Shown piece by piece: positions 9,222 through 16,151 of a stretch of 25,393 bases of DNA. The position numbers and the translations under genes were made by a program. Below the pieces are notes generated by a model. The model did no database searches. It saw nothing but the letters and a program-made list of their open reading frames with translations, and was not told the origin of the DNA. The stretch is taken from the IMG/VR virus record IMGVR_UViG_3300025154_000362, positions 1-25,393 of that record; one strand, 5' to 3'. Each line of letters opens with the position of its first letter. The stretch's first letter is position 1. This stretch comes from a virus.

Positions 9222-9994
9222 AAAAGATAATCCCTTTCATCGTCGCCTTGGTTGCGCTGGCTGCTATTGCGTTCGCCAATCAGGGTTCATGGCCGGTACC
9301 TGGGCCTGGTGGGACATTCGCATCTTCTTCTTCCTCCTCCTCTTCGTCGAGCAGCTCGGGCGGAGGCCCGATAGCCTTCCCTGTTGCAGCGACCAGCGAC
9401 TATACAACAAGCACATCTGATACCGCCTTGAGCGTTCCGGTTCCAACAGACACCGCAAGCGGAGATTGTCTAATTTTCTTCGGTGGAGAAGTTGGCGGGA
9501 GGTCGCTATCTCCCCCGGCAGGAGTAACGCAAATTGCAACCGCAACCGCGAACAGCAACGCCTATGTGTGGTACAAAAAAGCAGGTGCGAGTGAGTCAGC
9601 GTTCGCATTTACCGCCTCTGGCAACTATGCATATGCGTCAGTAATGGCCCTTCGTGTAACGGGCGCGGTTTGTGATTCAACCTCTGATTTCACCGTCACG
9701 GTTGGGGGTAGCGGATCAAGCTCAAATGTTGCGGTTTGCCCGAACATAACAACCCCGCAAGATACCATGGCGGTGCTATGGATGGAAATCTCGGAACCAG
9801 GATCAACCAGCGACAGTAACAGCCGTGGCGGGGCCACCGAACTCTATGACATGACGGGTTCTACTACCGGGGCGCATCTGAGTTTGTGGTCTGAAGCGAT
9901 AGCGACCGCAGCCACACTAACTGGCGCGCAAATAACAAAGTCAGCGTGGAGCGGTTATAACTCATTTTCTTTAGGGATAAAGACGCAGCCATGA
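9218..9994 (+). CDS. Secreted beta-sandwich protein with poly-Ser linker
   Basis: The 258-residue product starts at ATG 9218, eight bases after GGAGG. The signal peptide ends Ala-Phe-Ala at residue 20. A proline/glycine-rich stretch follows, then about a dozen consecutive serines (residues 36-47), the kind of flexible linker seen in exported polysaccharide-active proteins. The remaining ~200 residues are beta-rich, with a D-C-L-I-F-F-G-G-E-V-G-G segment, SPPAGVTQIATAT and Y-V-W-Y-K-K-A-G-A-S-E-S-A-F. This pattern (binding-sheet phrases of the type 'D-x-L-x-x-x-x-x-x-x-x-P-P-A-G-W-T-x-I') occurs in phage tail and surface proteins with jelly-roll domains. It was probably secreted or surface-anchored. 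Its stop overlaps the next start by four bases. Sugar binding is an inference from the fold-like pattern. Confidence 0.75.
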   Translation: MKKIIPFIVALVALAAIAFANQGSWPVPGPGGTFASSSSSSSSSSSSGGGPIAFPVAATSDYTTSTSDTALSVPVPTDTASGDCLIFFGGEVGGRSLSPPAGVTQIATATANSNAYVWYKKAGASESAFAFTASGNYAYASVMALRVTGAVCDSTSDFTVTVGGSGSSSNVAVCPNITTPQDTMAVLWMEISEPGSTSDSNSRGGATELYDMTGSTTGAHLSLWSEAIATAATLTGAQITKSAWSGYNSFSLGIKTQP

Positions 9995-10800
9995 TTAAAT
10001 ACCTGCTTGCGCTATTGCTAATATTTCCGGCTATGGGCCTTGCCGATACTCATTATGTTGGCAAAACCAATGCGGCGAATACCGGCACTTGCACCAACCA
10101 GGCGACGCCATGCGCTACCATCGCTTACGGCATATCACAGATGGCCGGGGGCGACACTCTTATTGTCGGAAACGGCACCTATACCACGACAAATGATGTT
10201 ATCCGTGATCCACCGAATGGAAGTGCCGGTGCCTATACTACCGTGCAAGCCGAAACAGATTTTGGAGTATTACTGGACGGAACATCCTGGGGTAACAGTT
10301 CGTGGGTTTACGGACTACGCCTGGATGGAAGAAGTTATGTCAAAATCCAGGGGTTTCGCATAAATGCAGCCCAGAACGATACAGGCGGGCCATCGTTCAT
10401 CGGAAGCGGCTCTCATCACATAAAAATCATTAAATGCGGCTTCTGGAATGGTCCCGTTGACGGCAACGGAGAAATCACAGGAGTGGGAGACAGCAGCGGA
10501 AGCGACGCAAACTACATCTTATTTGAGGACTGCTATGCTTTCGGTGGCAGCCGAGCCGGTTTCACTGCATACTGGTCGAACCATGTAATTTTCAGGCGGT
10601 GCATAGCACGGCACGGCCGGATTATTACCATTTCGATCTTCAAACATCTGGGTTTTGCAACTACGATAGCGAAGCGACTGTCTACCAAAACAACATTGTT
10701 GTTGACATGGCAGGCGGGTCTGCGACCAGCCCATCATTACAAGTCTATTCTCCTTTTTTCTTTGAAAACAAAAGCGACCATGAACCAAACACTTCGATAG
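9991..10800 (+). CDS. Secreted right-handed beta-helix protein, N-terminal part (frameshifted)
   Basis: The frame opens with a signal peptide (M-I-K, hydrophobic core, Gly-Leu-Ala at 16-18). The next segment, PCATIAYGISQMAGGDTLIV followed by G-N-G-T-Y, is typical of the first rungs of parallel beta-helix (pectate-lyase-like) proteins. Rungs continue through V-K-I-Q-G-F-R-I, H-H-I-K-I-I-K-C-G-F and HVIFRRCIARHG (about residue 205). After that the frame loses the pattern and ends at TAG 10798-10800. The helix continues in the -1 frame (10599-11762). I read both parts as one gene of about 590 codons. Such proteins act as polysaccharide lyases or depolymerases, or as surface adhesins. No catalytic residues can be assigned. 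The DNA is visibly richer in A+T than the tail genes. Confidence 0.7.
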   Translation: MIKYLLALLLIFPAMGLADTHYVGKTNAANTGTCTNQATPCATIAYGISQMAGGDTLIVGNGTYTTTNDVIRDPPNGSAGAYTTVQAETDFGVLLDGTSWGNSSWVYGLRLDGRSYVKIQGFRINAAQNDTGGPSFIGSGSHHIKIIKCGFWNGPVDGNGEITGVGDSSGSDANYILFEDCYAFGGSRAGFTAYWSNHVIFRRCIARHGRIITISIFKHLGFATTIAKRLSTKTTLLLTWQAGLRPAHHYKSILLFSLKTKATMNQTLR

Positions 10801-11762
10801 AAATGCATGGCAATATAGTCATAAATAACAGTTCCTATTACGGCGCTGTTTATGATCAAGTTCCGGCAGACACAAGGGTATTCCGTGACAATATTCTTTG
10901 GGGCAATTCAGGAGGGTTTCAGGCCGGTGATTATCAAAACGGGGAAACATTCTACCCCCCGACCTATGATATTCAGCGATTGACCAGTGGGGCAAATAAT
11001 CGTCCATACGATCATTGGAACGATAACTTTGACCATAACGCCACATATGCGGGCGGTGACGGACTTGCTGGCGCTGGAACCGGGATGTCTATCATCCTGA
11101 ATCGGACTAACACCGTGACAAATTCGCTGTTTTACGGCAATCAATCCTATGGAGCAGCGGACTATATAACCAGCAATTACAATGCCTTCTACGGTAACGG
11201 TGCCAATTTCGGCGGACTCCATACCTCTTCTGCCGGTGCAAATGATATTACTACCCACAACATTTTGTACCACCCGACGACAAACCCGACCGGAAGTCTA
11301 AAGTACCTCCCACGCGGTGCCGAAGATGGATCAACTCTGGCCACCGCTGGCTCATCTGGCGGTCGTGTAGGTGCTCAAGTTTTATGGAAGATCGGCGTTG
11401 ACGGCACACTCTACGGTGAAACCGGATGGGACACTGTTAGATCACCTGAAAACGGGTATGGCGGGGCAGAAGATAGACTCTGGCCCTTCCCCAACGAAGC
11501 TCAGATCAAATCCGATATGGCAAGCTATAGCGGCGCTGGACTTTCCGGCGCGAGAGGCTTTGCGGCCAGCGGGACGCAGCTTGACGGGACAAGCCAAATT
11601 ACTTTGAGCAGCTACATTTGGGAGTACTTGGGAAATCAGATGCCGGATGATCTTTACGGAGATGCGGAACCTCCAGCGCCAGGTAACCTTATGCAGCCTG
11701 TTCGTCAAACCGGGGGCACAGGCGTGTCGCGGATCAGCGGCGGGATGACGGTCGGGCAGTAG
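10599..11762 (+). CDS. Beta-helix protein, C-terminal part in the -1 frame
   Basis: This open frame (free of stops from 10527) continues the upstream beta-helix: GFCNYDSEATVYQNNIVVDM, then M-H-G-N-I-V-I-N-N-S, V-F-R-D-N-I-L-W-G-N-S and NTVTNSLFYGNQSYG are successive helix rungs with asparagine turns. The nominal start is a GTG at 10599 without a convincing ribosome site, which argues against an independent gene. Joining it to 9991-10800 needs one base gained or a -1 ribosomal shift, and the whole then divides by three (1772+1). The C-terminal stretch is a more compact region with P-L-W-P-F-P-N-E-A-Q-like character and ends G-G-M-T-V-G-Q. Product role as in the N-terminal part: a probable exported polysaccharide-binding or -degrading helix. 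Confidence 0.65.
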   Translation: MHSTARPDYYHFDLQTSGFCNYDSEATVYQNNIVVDMAGGSATSPSLQVYSPFFFENKSDHEPNTSIEMHGNIVINNSSYYGAVYDQVPADTRVFRDNILWGNSGGFQAGDYQNGETFYPPTYDIQRLTSGANNRPYDHWNDNFDHNATYAGGDGLAGAGTGMSIILNRTNTVTNSLFYGNQSYGAADYITSNYNAFYGNGANFGGLHTSSAGANDITTHNILYHPTTNPTGSLKYLPRGAEDGSTLATAGSSGGRVGAQVLWKIGVDGTLYGETGWDTVRSPENGYGGAEDRLWPFPNEAQIKSDMASYSGAGLSGARGFAASGTQLDGTSQITLSSYIWEYLGNQMPDDLYGDAEPPAPGNLMQPVRQTGGTGVSRISGGMTVGQ

Positions 11763-11805
11763 GGCCGCAATGAACTGGATTACGCACCTTGAGAAGGGAA
11801 AAGAT

Positions 11806-13158
11806 ATGAAAAGACTGACCACAACCATCTGCGCCATTCTGCTCTCGGCCATCGCCGTCTCGGCAGCCATGGCCGCCTACTACTCCAAGCCCATCAAATA
11901 CGCCTGCTCCTCTCTCACGGGCGGCGCCACCGGCTCGCTCGACAGCCTGGCGATAGCCGGCGGATCGCCGAACCTCTACGAACTCGCGGACGGCGACAGC
12001 GCAACGGTTACGATCATCTCGGGCACCTCGGCCACCACTTATGAGTACGCCTTCGACGCCGACGGCACGTCCGCGGAATCATCCCCGACCGTCATCAGGC
12101 CGAACGATTACGCCACGGCCGGAGTGTGGCGCCTATCCCTGTTTGACTACCGGGCGATCCCCGACCTCAGTTCTTCTTACGACCCTGCCGGAACCTCTGC
12201 CGCAGGCGTGGCCGCCCACGCTGCTGACACCGACCTGCACAATGGCACCTGTACGCCGGCAAGCGGCGACTGCGGCGCAGAGCTTACCTGCAACACCCTG
12301 GCCGTGGCATCCTGGCCGGACCCGACCATGGACGGCGAGATCCGATGCTTTACCAGTGGCGGCGAAGTCACATACTACCGCTGGAACGGCGAAGATTGGA
12401 TAGAGTTGGCATCCGGCTCGTTCGCCTTTGATCCCTACCCGGCCTATGAGGATTCAACATACTCCTCTGGCATCGCGGCCAATGCGACGACCTTGGCGAT
12501 TTACAGCGTGGCGGAATCCAAGTGGCTGACCGCAGCGCTCACGGACTCACTGGGCCCCGAACCGACTGCAACGCCAACGCCCACGCCAACCCCGACGCCC
12601 ACGCCGTCTTTCGCGGCTTCGGACGATTTCAACCGGGCAGATTCCAACACGCTCGGGGCGCTCTCTGGCGGCACCTACACATGGACCGAAGTCTTTGGCG
12701 ATATCGACATTGAGACGAACCGGGGCGGCCTGGGCACTGCTGGGGCGGCTGGCGCGGTGATCGGTGTGGACAGGGCCACCGGCTGGCTTCAATCGACAGT
12801 GCGCGCCGAAGGGTCCGCTTTTTCCAACCCGGGCTTGATGTTTTGGGAGGTCGATTCGTCCAACTATTGGTACGCAGCTCTTGACCCTGATGACCCAGGC
12901 GGCAATGACATCGAACTGCATCAGGTCGTGGCGGGAGTTGACACAGAGTTGGCCGACGCTTCTTTTTATACCGGCATCGATACGGCCTACACGCTAAAGG
13001 TGACCTTCGGCGCATCGTCGGTTGTCGTTCAGATCGGCGGGACGACCTACATCACGCATAGCGGCAGCTTCGGCAGCAATACCGGCGACCTTGGTATCTA
13101 CCAAAGCAGAGGCGGCGGGGCCACCGGCTGGAACGATGACTTTGCGGCGGGAGAATAA
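11806..13158 (+). CDS. Secreted two-domain protein with Thr-Pro linker and ConA-like domain
   Basis: I start at ATG 11806 (450 residues), preceded by AGAAGGGA, instead of ATG 11770, because the Sec signal then begins the protein (KR, hydrophobic core, Ala-Met-Ala at 21-23). Residues 24-250 form an N-terminal region with WPDPTMDGEIRCFTSGGEVT and Y-Y-R-W-N-G-E-D-W-I-E-L, reminiscent of fibre head-binding or appendage phrases. A TP linker occupies about 256-267. From about 270 to the end is a concanavalin/laminin-G-like domain opening D-D-F-N-R-A-D-S-N-T-L-G with GLMFWEVDSSNYWYAAL in the middle, a pattern used for sugar binding or glycoside hydrolysis. The gene lies 43 bases after the beta-helix stop. 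Carbohydrate binding is inferred from the fold. Confidence 0.78.
   Translation: MKRLTTTICAILLSAIAVSAAMAAYYSKPIKYACSSLTGGATGSLDSLAIAGGSPNLYELADGDSATVTIISGTSATTYEYAFDADGTSAESSPTVIRPNDYATAGVWRLSLFDYRAIPDLSSSYDPAGTSAAGVAAHAADTDLHNGTCTPASGDCGAELTCNTLAVASWPDPTMDGEIRCFTSGGEVTYYRWNGEDWIELASGSFAFDPYPAYEDSTYSSGIAANATTLAIYSVAESKWLTAALTDSLGPEPTATPTPTPTPTPTPSFAASDDFNRADSNTLGALSGGTYTWTEVFGDIDIETNRGGLGTAGAAGAVIGVDRATGWLQSTVRAEGSAFSNPGLMFWEVDSSNYWYAALDPDDPGGNDIELHQVVAGVDTELADASFYTGIDTAYTLKVTFGASSVVVQIGGTTYITHSGSFGSNTGDLGIYQSRGGGATGWNDDFAAGE
12571..12606 (+). repeat. Thr-Pro linker codon repeat (first copy)
   Basis: Twelve codons alternate ACN and CCN, encoding six Thr-Pro pairs between the two domains of the secreted protein. 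The same type of repeat occurs at 14246-14320 in the next gene, which makes the two sites potential recombination points. Confidence 0.85.
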
Positions 13159-13159
13159 T

Positions 13160-14368
13160 ATGAAGCGAATAGCAATCGCACTCGCGGTCCTTCTCTTTGC
13201 CGCCAACGCACTCGCGGCCCCGAGCATTACGGGCGTCACCGGAGATCCATCGAACGGACAACCCGTCGTGATCTATGGCGCGGACTTTGGCACCGGGAGC
13301 ACCGTCATTTCTTGGGATGACTTCGAAGCGCATACTGTTGGCGCCACTATTGAATATAAAACGCCGATTGTAGGCCCAGCCTGGACGCTGTTCCGTCTTG
13401 CCCCCGAAACCGACTTTGTGAATGTTGAAGACGATTATGCCCACTCAGGAGAAAAATCTGTAAAAATCGAGTGGACCGACGAAACCATAAACTCGTTCGG
13501 TTGGGCTGGACGCGGGCCATACACTCAACTGTATTACACTTTCTGGCACAGAGAGGTTTTCCCTGGAAGCATTACATCTGCAAACCGCAAGCTGGTTTTT
13601 ACATATGGAAATGTAGCATCTTGCGGAGAAACAACAAACGCCCCAAATGGCATCCCCTTAATTCCAGAAGGCAATAACGTATGGGGATTCTACCCCAACA
13701 ACAGCACACAGCAGCCAAATTGGTCGGGCATGAACAATATGTCCAGCAATACCACCTATGGCACCGGAAACACGCTATATTACAGCCAGACGCTGAACCG
13801 TTGGGGGCGATGGGAATACTACCAGCAGTTAAATGACCCGTATAACTGTACGGTTAATGTTAACTGCAACGGAGTGCTTGAGTACTACTATGACGGCGTA
13901 AAGCGTTATTACCGGGACGACTATAAACACACGTTTTGCGATGGGGAATACACCGATATCCGCTTTGGACAGATGTTCCAAGGTCACGTTGACAATCAAA
14001 CTTTCGCCTGGTTTGATGACGTTTGCATTCTATCATCAAGGGCCCGAGTGGAACTCGGCAACGCTCCGACCTGGGCCGCATGCACCCGCCGTGAAATCCA
14101 GCGCCACACCGCTTGGGGCGCGACCATCGCCGTGACGGTCAACACCGGGGCCTTTGCCGATGGTGCAACCGCCTACCTCTACGTGGTAGATTCAAACGGC
14201 GTGCCGAACGCGGGAGGATACCCGGTTACCATCGGGACCGGATTCCCCACGCCGACGCCCACGGCAACCCCTACACCTACGCCAACACCCACGCCGACAC
14301 CATCACCGACCCCGACCCCCGGGCCGGCGACGAAATCGCACTTTAACGGCGGAAAGGCTTTGAGATGA
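13160..14368 (+). CDS. Secreted IPT/TIG plus jelly-roll-like protein with C-terminal Thr-Pro tail
   Basis: ATG 13160 follows GGGAG (13149-13153) and opens with a signal peptide ending Ala-Leu-Ala at residue 19; upstream starts are rejected. Residues 20-60 (P-S-I-T-G-V-T-G-D-P-S-N-G-Q-P-V-V-I-Y-G and ADFGTGSTVISWDDFE) look like an IPT/TIG Ig-like module leading into a lectin or lyase-type jelly roll. The jelly-roll part contains H-S-G-E-K-S-V-K-I-E-W, QLYYTFWHREVF and DIRFGQMFQGHVDNQTFAWFDD (cited in two parts by position about 275-300). Residues 363-387 are a Thr-Pro tail followed by only 15 residues, so a module after the linker may be missing. The product is 402 residues, exported, function unknown; a polysaccharide-binding role is plausible. 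Confidence 0.75.
   Translation: MKRIAIALAVLLFAANALAAPSITGVTGDPSNGQPVVIYGADFGTGSTVISWDDFEAHTVGATIEYKTPIVGPAWTLFRLAPETDFVNVEDDYAHSGEKSVKIEWTDETINSFGWAGRGPYTQLYYTFWHREVFPGSITSANRKLVFTYGNVASCGETTNAPNGIPLIPEGNNVWGFYPNNSTQQPNWSGMNNMSSNTTYGTGNTLYYSQTLNRWGRWEYYQQLNDPYNCTVNVNCNGVLEYYYDGVKRYYRDDYKHTFCDGEYTDIRFGQMFQGHVDNQTFAWFDDVCILSSRARVELGNAPTWAACTRREIQRHTAWGATIAVTVNTGAFADGATAYLYVVDSNGVPNAGGYPVTIGTGFPTPTPTATPTPTPTPTPTPSPTPTPGPATKSHFNGGKALR
14246..14320 (+). repeat. Thr-Pro linker codon repeat (second copy)
   Basis: Twenty-five codons, mostly CCN and ACN with one GCA and one TCA, encode a Thr-Pro tract near the C-terminus of the preceding protein. It is longer than the copy at 12571-12606 and shares stretches of near-identical DNA with it. 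Confidence 0.85.
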
Positions 14369-14637
14369 CCGACCTCGTGGAAGCACTCGGAAAGCTGCTC
14401 GGACTGCTGCTGGCCTTTTTCGGCATCACCAAATGGGTCAACCATGCCCTGGAAAAGCGCGTCACGGCCCTTGAAGCCAGCCCGCCAAAAAGAGAAGTGG
14501 CCGAGTGCCAGCGGCTGCAAAACTCTTGCTCTGTGGCCGTGCGCCTGGGCGCCGTGGAAAAGCAGAGCGACGGCCTCACTGATTGGCTCAAGCGAATAGA
14601 AGCGAAGCTGGACAGGCTGATTGAGAAAGGTGATTGA
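14365..14637 (+). CDS. Small membrane-anchored coiled-coil protein, possible lysis accessory
   Basis: The 90-residue product has one hydrophobic helix (about residues 8-22, L-G-L-L-L-A-F-F-G-I) followed by an amphipathic, charged region with heptad-like spacing ending LKRIEAKLDRLIEKGD. Such N-terminally anchored coiled-coil proteins sit in lysis or late modules of many phages and can resemble XhlA-type holin partners, but I cannot name the family. The start overlaps the stop of the secreted protein (ATGA), so it belongs to the same late transcript, and GGAAAGG lies upstream. Topology would place the coiled coil either in the cytoplasm or the periplasm. Confidence 0.65.
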   Translation: MTDLVEALGKLLGLLLAFFGITKWVNHALEKRVTALEASPPKREVAECQRLQNSCSVAVRLGAVEKQSDGLTDWLKRIEAKLDRLIEKGD

Positions 14638-14639
14638 CC

Positions 14640-14840
14640 ATGGACCAGGCCCGCACCGACCGCGTCAAAACGCTCCGTGAAGTGCTGGCCGACATCGAGG
14701 CCAAGTGCGCGGCCTGCCCGATACCGAGTACAGTCTTTTGTAATGAGGGGTGCCTTCTGCCGGCCGCCCGGGTTGTGGCCGAAACCGAATTAAGAGATTG
14801 CGGGGAGTACGTCCATGCTCTGGATAAAACCAACCTGTAA
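14640..14840 (+). CDS. Small Cys-rich protein
   Basis: The 66-residue protein begins at ATG 14640, seven bases after AAAGGTGA; TTG at 14634 is less likely. It contains a helical N-terminus (TLREVLADIEAKCAACPIP) and four cysteines at 23, 26, 34 and 38 that could bind one zinc ion. I do not recognise a named family. It starts two bases after the previous stop and overlaps the next small gene by 26 bases, in line with dense late-operon packing. Confidence 0.6.
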   Translation: MDQARTDRVKTLREVLADIEAKCAACPIPSTVFCNEGCLLPAARVVAETELRDCGEYVHALDKTNL

Positions 14841-14991
14841 ATGCTGCGGGCGCAAGATGAAATTCAAGGCCGATACCTGCCCGGTTTGCACGGCGCTGTG
14901 CGGGATCGAAAAGAAGGTGCCGGGGATACTTCAAAAGGTACTCGAATACCTGGAAAAGAATATCGGGAGACGCGATAATGCCAAAATTTAG
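14815..14991 (+). CDS. Tiny zinc-ribbon-like protein (58 residues)
   Basis: ATG 14815 follows GGGGAG at 14801-14806 with good spacing. The product has CKCCGRK at residues 8-14 and C-P-V-C-T-A-L-C at 22-29, then a helical C-terminus GILQKVLEYLEKN. Two CxxC-type pairs separated by about ten residues form a plausible zinc ribbon. It overlaps both neighbours (26 bases upstream, 14 bases downstream), typical of tightly packed phage genes. No function can be assigned; a DNA- or protein-binding role is a guess. Confidence 0.6.
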   Translation: MLWIKPTCKCCGRKMKFKADTCPVCTALCGIEKKVPGILQKVLEYLEKNIGRRDNAKI

Positions 14992-15280
14992 CGCGGTTGA
15001 ACTCAGCAAGATCGAAGACAGGAAGGGCATGGCCTTTCAATGCCCAGGATGCGGCTGCGCCCACTTCGTGCAGATCAATCCGAAGTTTAGCCCCTGCTGG
15101 CAGTTTAACGGAGACGTTGAGCGACCAACGGTATCCCCAAGCATCTTGGTTAAAACCAGATGGGCCGACGAGCACAAGGTTTGTCATTCTTTCGTTAAGG
15201 ATGGCCAGATTCAATTCCTGGGCGATTGCACGCACGCCCTGGCTGGCAAGACAGTGGAAATACCGGATTGGGAAGACTAA
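14978..15280 (+). CDS. DUF6527 family protein
   Basis: This 100-residue protein carries the signature of the DUF6527 family: a C-P-G-C-G-C motif at 22-27, CWQFNGDVERPTVSPSILV (about 40-58), H-S-F-V-K-D-G-Q-I-Q-F-L-G-D-C-T-H-A-L-A-G and a short end. Members occur widely in tailed phages and prophages and have sometimes been mislabelled as ammonia monooxygenase. The cysteines and histidines suggest metal binding, but the biochemical role is unknown to me. GGGAGA at 14964-14969 precedes the ATG. It lies between the tiny zinc ribbon and the holin-like gene. Confidence 0.8.
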   Translation: MPKFSAVELSKIEDRKGMAFQCPGCGCAHFVQINPKFSPCWQFNGDVERPTVSPSILVKTRWADEHKVCHSFVKDGQIQFLGDCTHALAGKTVEIPDWED

Positions 15281-15308
15281 GTGGCCACAGGGCCGGAAAG
15301 GTAGAATT

Positions 15309-15977
15309 ATGATTTCAGGATGGAAAACCAAATGGGGATTGATCATCGGCACGATCGGCGGCGGACTCATGGCCGGGGCAATGGTGGCCCCCTCGCCGGA
15401 TCTTGAAAAGTGGTGCATGTTCATCGGGATCAATCCCCACATGGCCACCATCGGCGGCGGCGGCGTGGGCCTGGGGGTTGCGCACAAGGTGGAGAAGTCA
15501 AGCTCTGCCCCGGCAACGATCAAGGAGCCGCCCTCCATCCTGGGGAATTCAGGCGCAGCGGCGCAGTCTGTTATGGTACAATTGTTTGTATGGGTGCTTC
15601 TTGCCCTGGTTACCGCATTCTGGTGCGTTGTTGTTTTCAACGGCTGCGCTCCCCACAGGCCCGCCACGCAGCAGATCGCCGCGCAAACGAGCAACCCCTA
15701 CCACCTCGCGCAAGCGGTCTACCTTGACGCCCTGACGGCCTACAACGAGAGCTTGAAGGTATATCTGCCCTATCGGGACCTTGCCGAAAAAAGCAATCCG
15801 GCGGCCGCGGCACGCATCAAGGAGGCCTTCGCCATGGCCGACGGCATGCTGGCCGATTTCAAGGGCTTGGCGGCGCTCGGAAAATACCGGGAGATGGACG
15901 CGGATACATTCCGGGCGCTGCTGCGCGACATCAGCATTGAGGTGGCCATGGCCATCGATTCGAAAGGGGGCAAGTGA
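15309..15977 (+). CDS. Holin-like protein fused to lipoprotein-like domain
   Basis: I start at ATG 15309 after AAAGG (222 residues). Residues 8-27 and about 46-60 are Gly-rich hydrophobic segments, as in small phage holin-like membrane proteins. Residues 90-113 (FVWVLLALVTAFWCVVVFNG then Cys) look like a lipoprotein signal with a non-canonical lipobox F-N-G-C. The remainder, N-P-Y-H-L-A-Q-A-V-Y-L-D-A-L-T-A-Y-N and a helical repeat-like C-terminus, matches a kind of short phage lipoprotein I know as a separate gene. An internal ATG at 15573 (residue 89) could start a free lipoprotein, but it has no clear ribosome site. A role in lysis is suggested by position only. The stop overlaps the next start. 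Confidence 0.6.
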   Translation: MISGWKTKWGLIIGTIGGGLMAGAMVAPSPDLEKWCMFIGINPHMATIGGGGVGLGVAHKVEKSSSAPATIKEPPSILGNSGAAAQSVMVQLFVWVLLALVTAFWCVVVFNGCAPHRPATQQIAAQTSNPYHLAQAVYLDALTAYNESLKVYLPYRDLAEKSNPAAAARIKEAFAMADGMLADFKGLAALGKYREMDADTFRALLRDISIEVAMAIDSKGGK

Positions 15978-16147
15978 TGGGCGAGAAAATCAGCGTATTG
16001 GATGCGGTCATCGCGGTCAACATCCTGGCGGATATCATCCTCCGGTTCCGATCCGCCGGCGTCGAAGTCAACCTGGACAACCTGGCGCAGAAGGTCGCGG
16101 AAAAAGAGGCCGAGAAGGACCGGCTCAACGCCGAGCTGAACGGGTGA
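15977..16147 (+). CDS. Small hypothetical protein, helical
   Basis: The 56-residue product begins MGEKISVLDAVIAVNILADI and ends in a charged helix (AEKEAEKDRLNAELNG). Its ATG overlaps the stop of the upstream gene by one base, and GGGGG with AAG lies upstream. It has no cysteines and no TM segment long enough to be convincing. Function unknown; likely translated together with the upstream membrane gene. Confidence 0.55.
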   Translation: MGEKISVLDAVIAVNILADIILRFRSAGVEVNLDNLAQKVAEKEAEKDRLNAELNG

Positions 16148-16151
16148 CCCC

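Noticed and set aside
10640-10710. Confident programmed -1 frameshift at G-GGT-TTT
   Set aside because: The heptamer is in phase, but the nearest stem (10689-10703) is too distant and the downstream frame already reads as beta-helix before the site, so I report it only as an alternative.
14997-15308. Upstream start at 14997 for the holin-like gene
   Set aside because: It lies inside the DUF6527 gene in another frame and has no ribosome site; ATG 15309 has AAAGG and begins with a membrane-type N-terminus.
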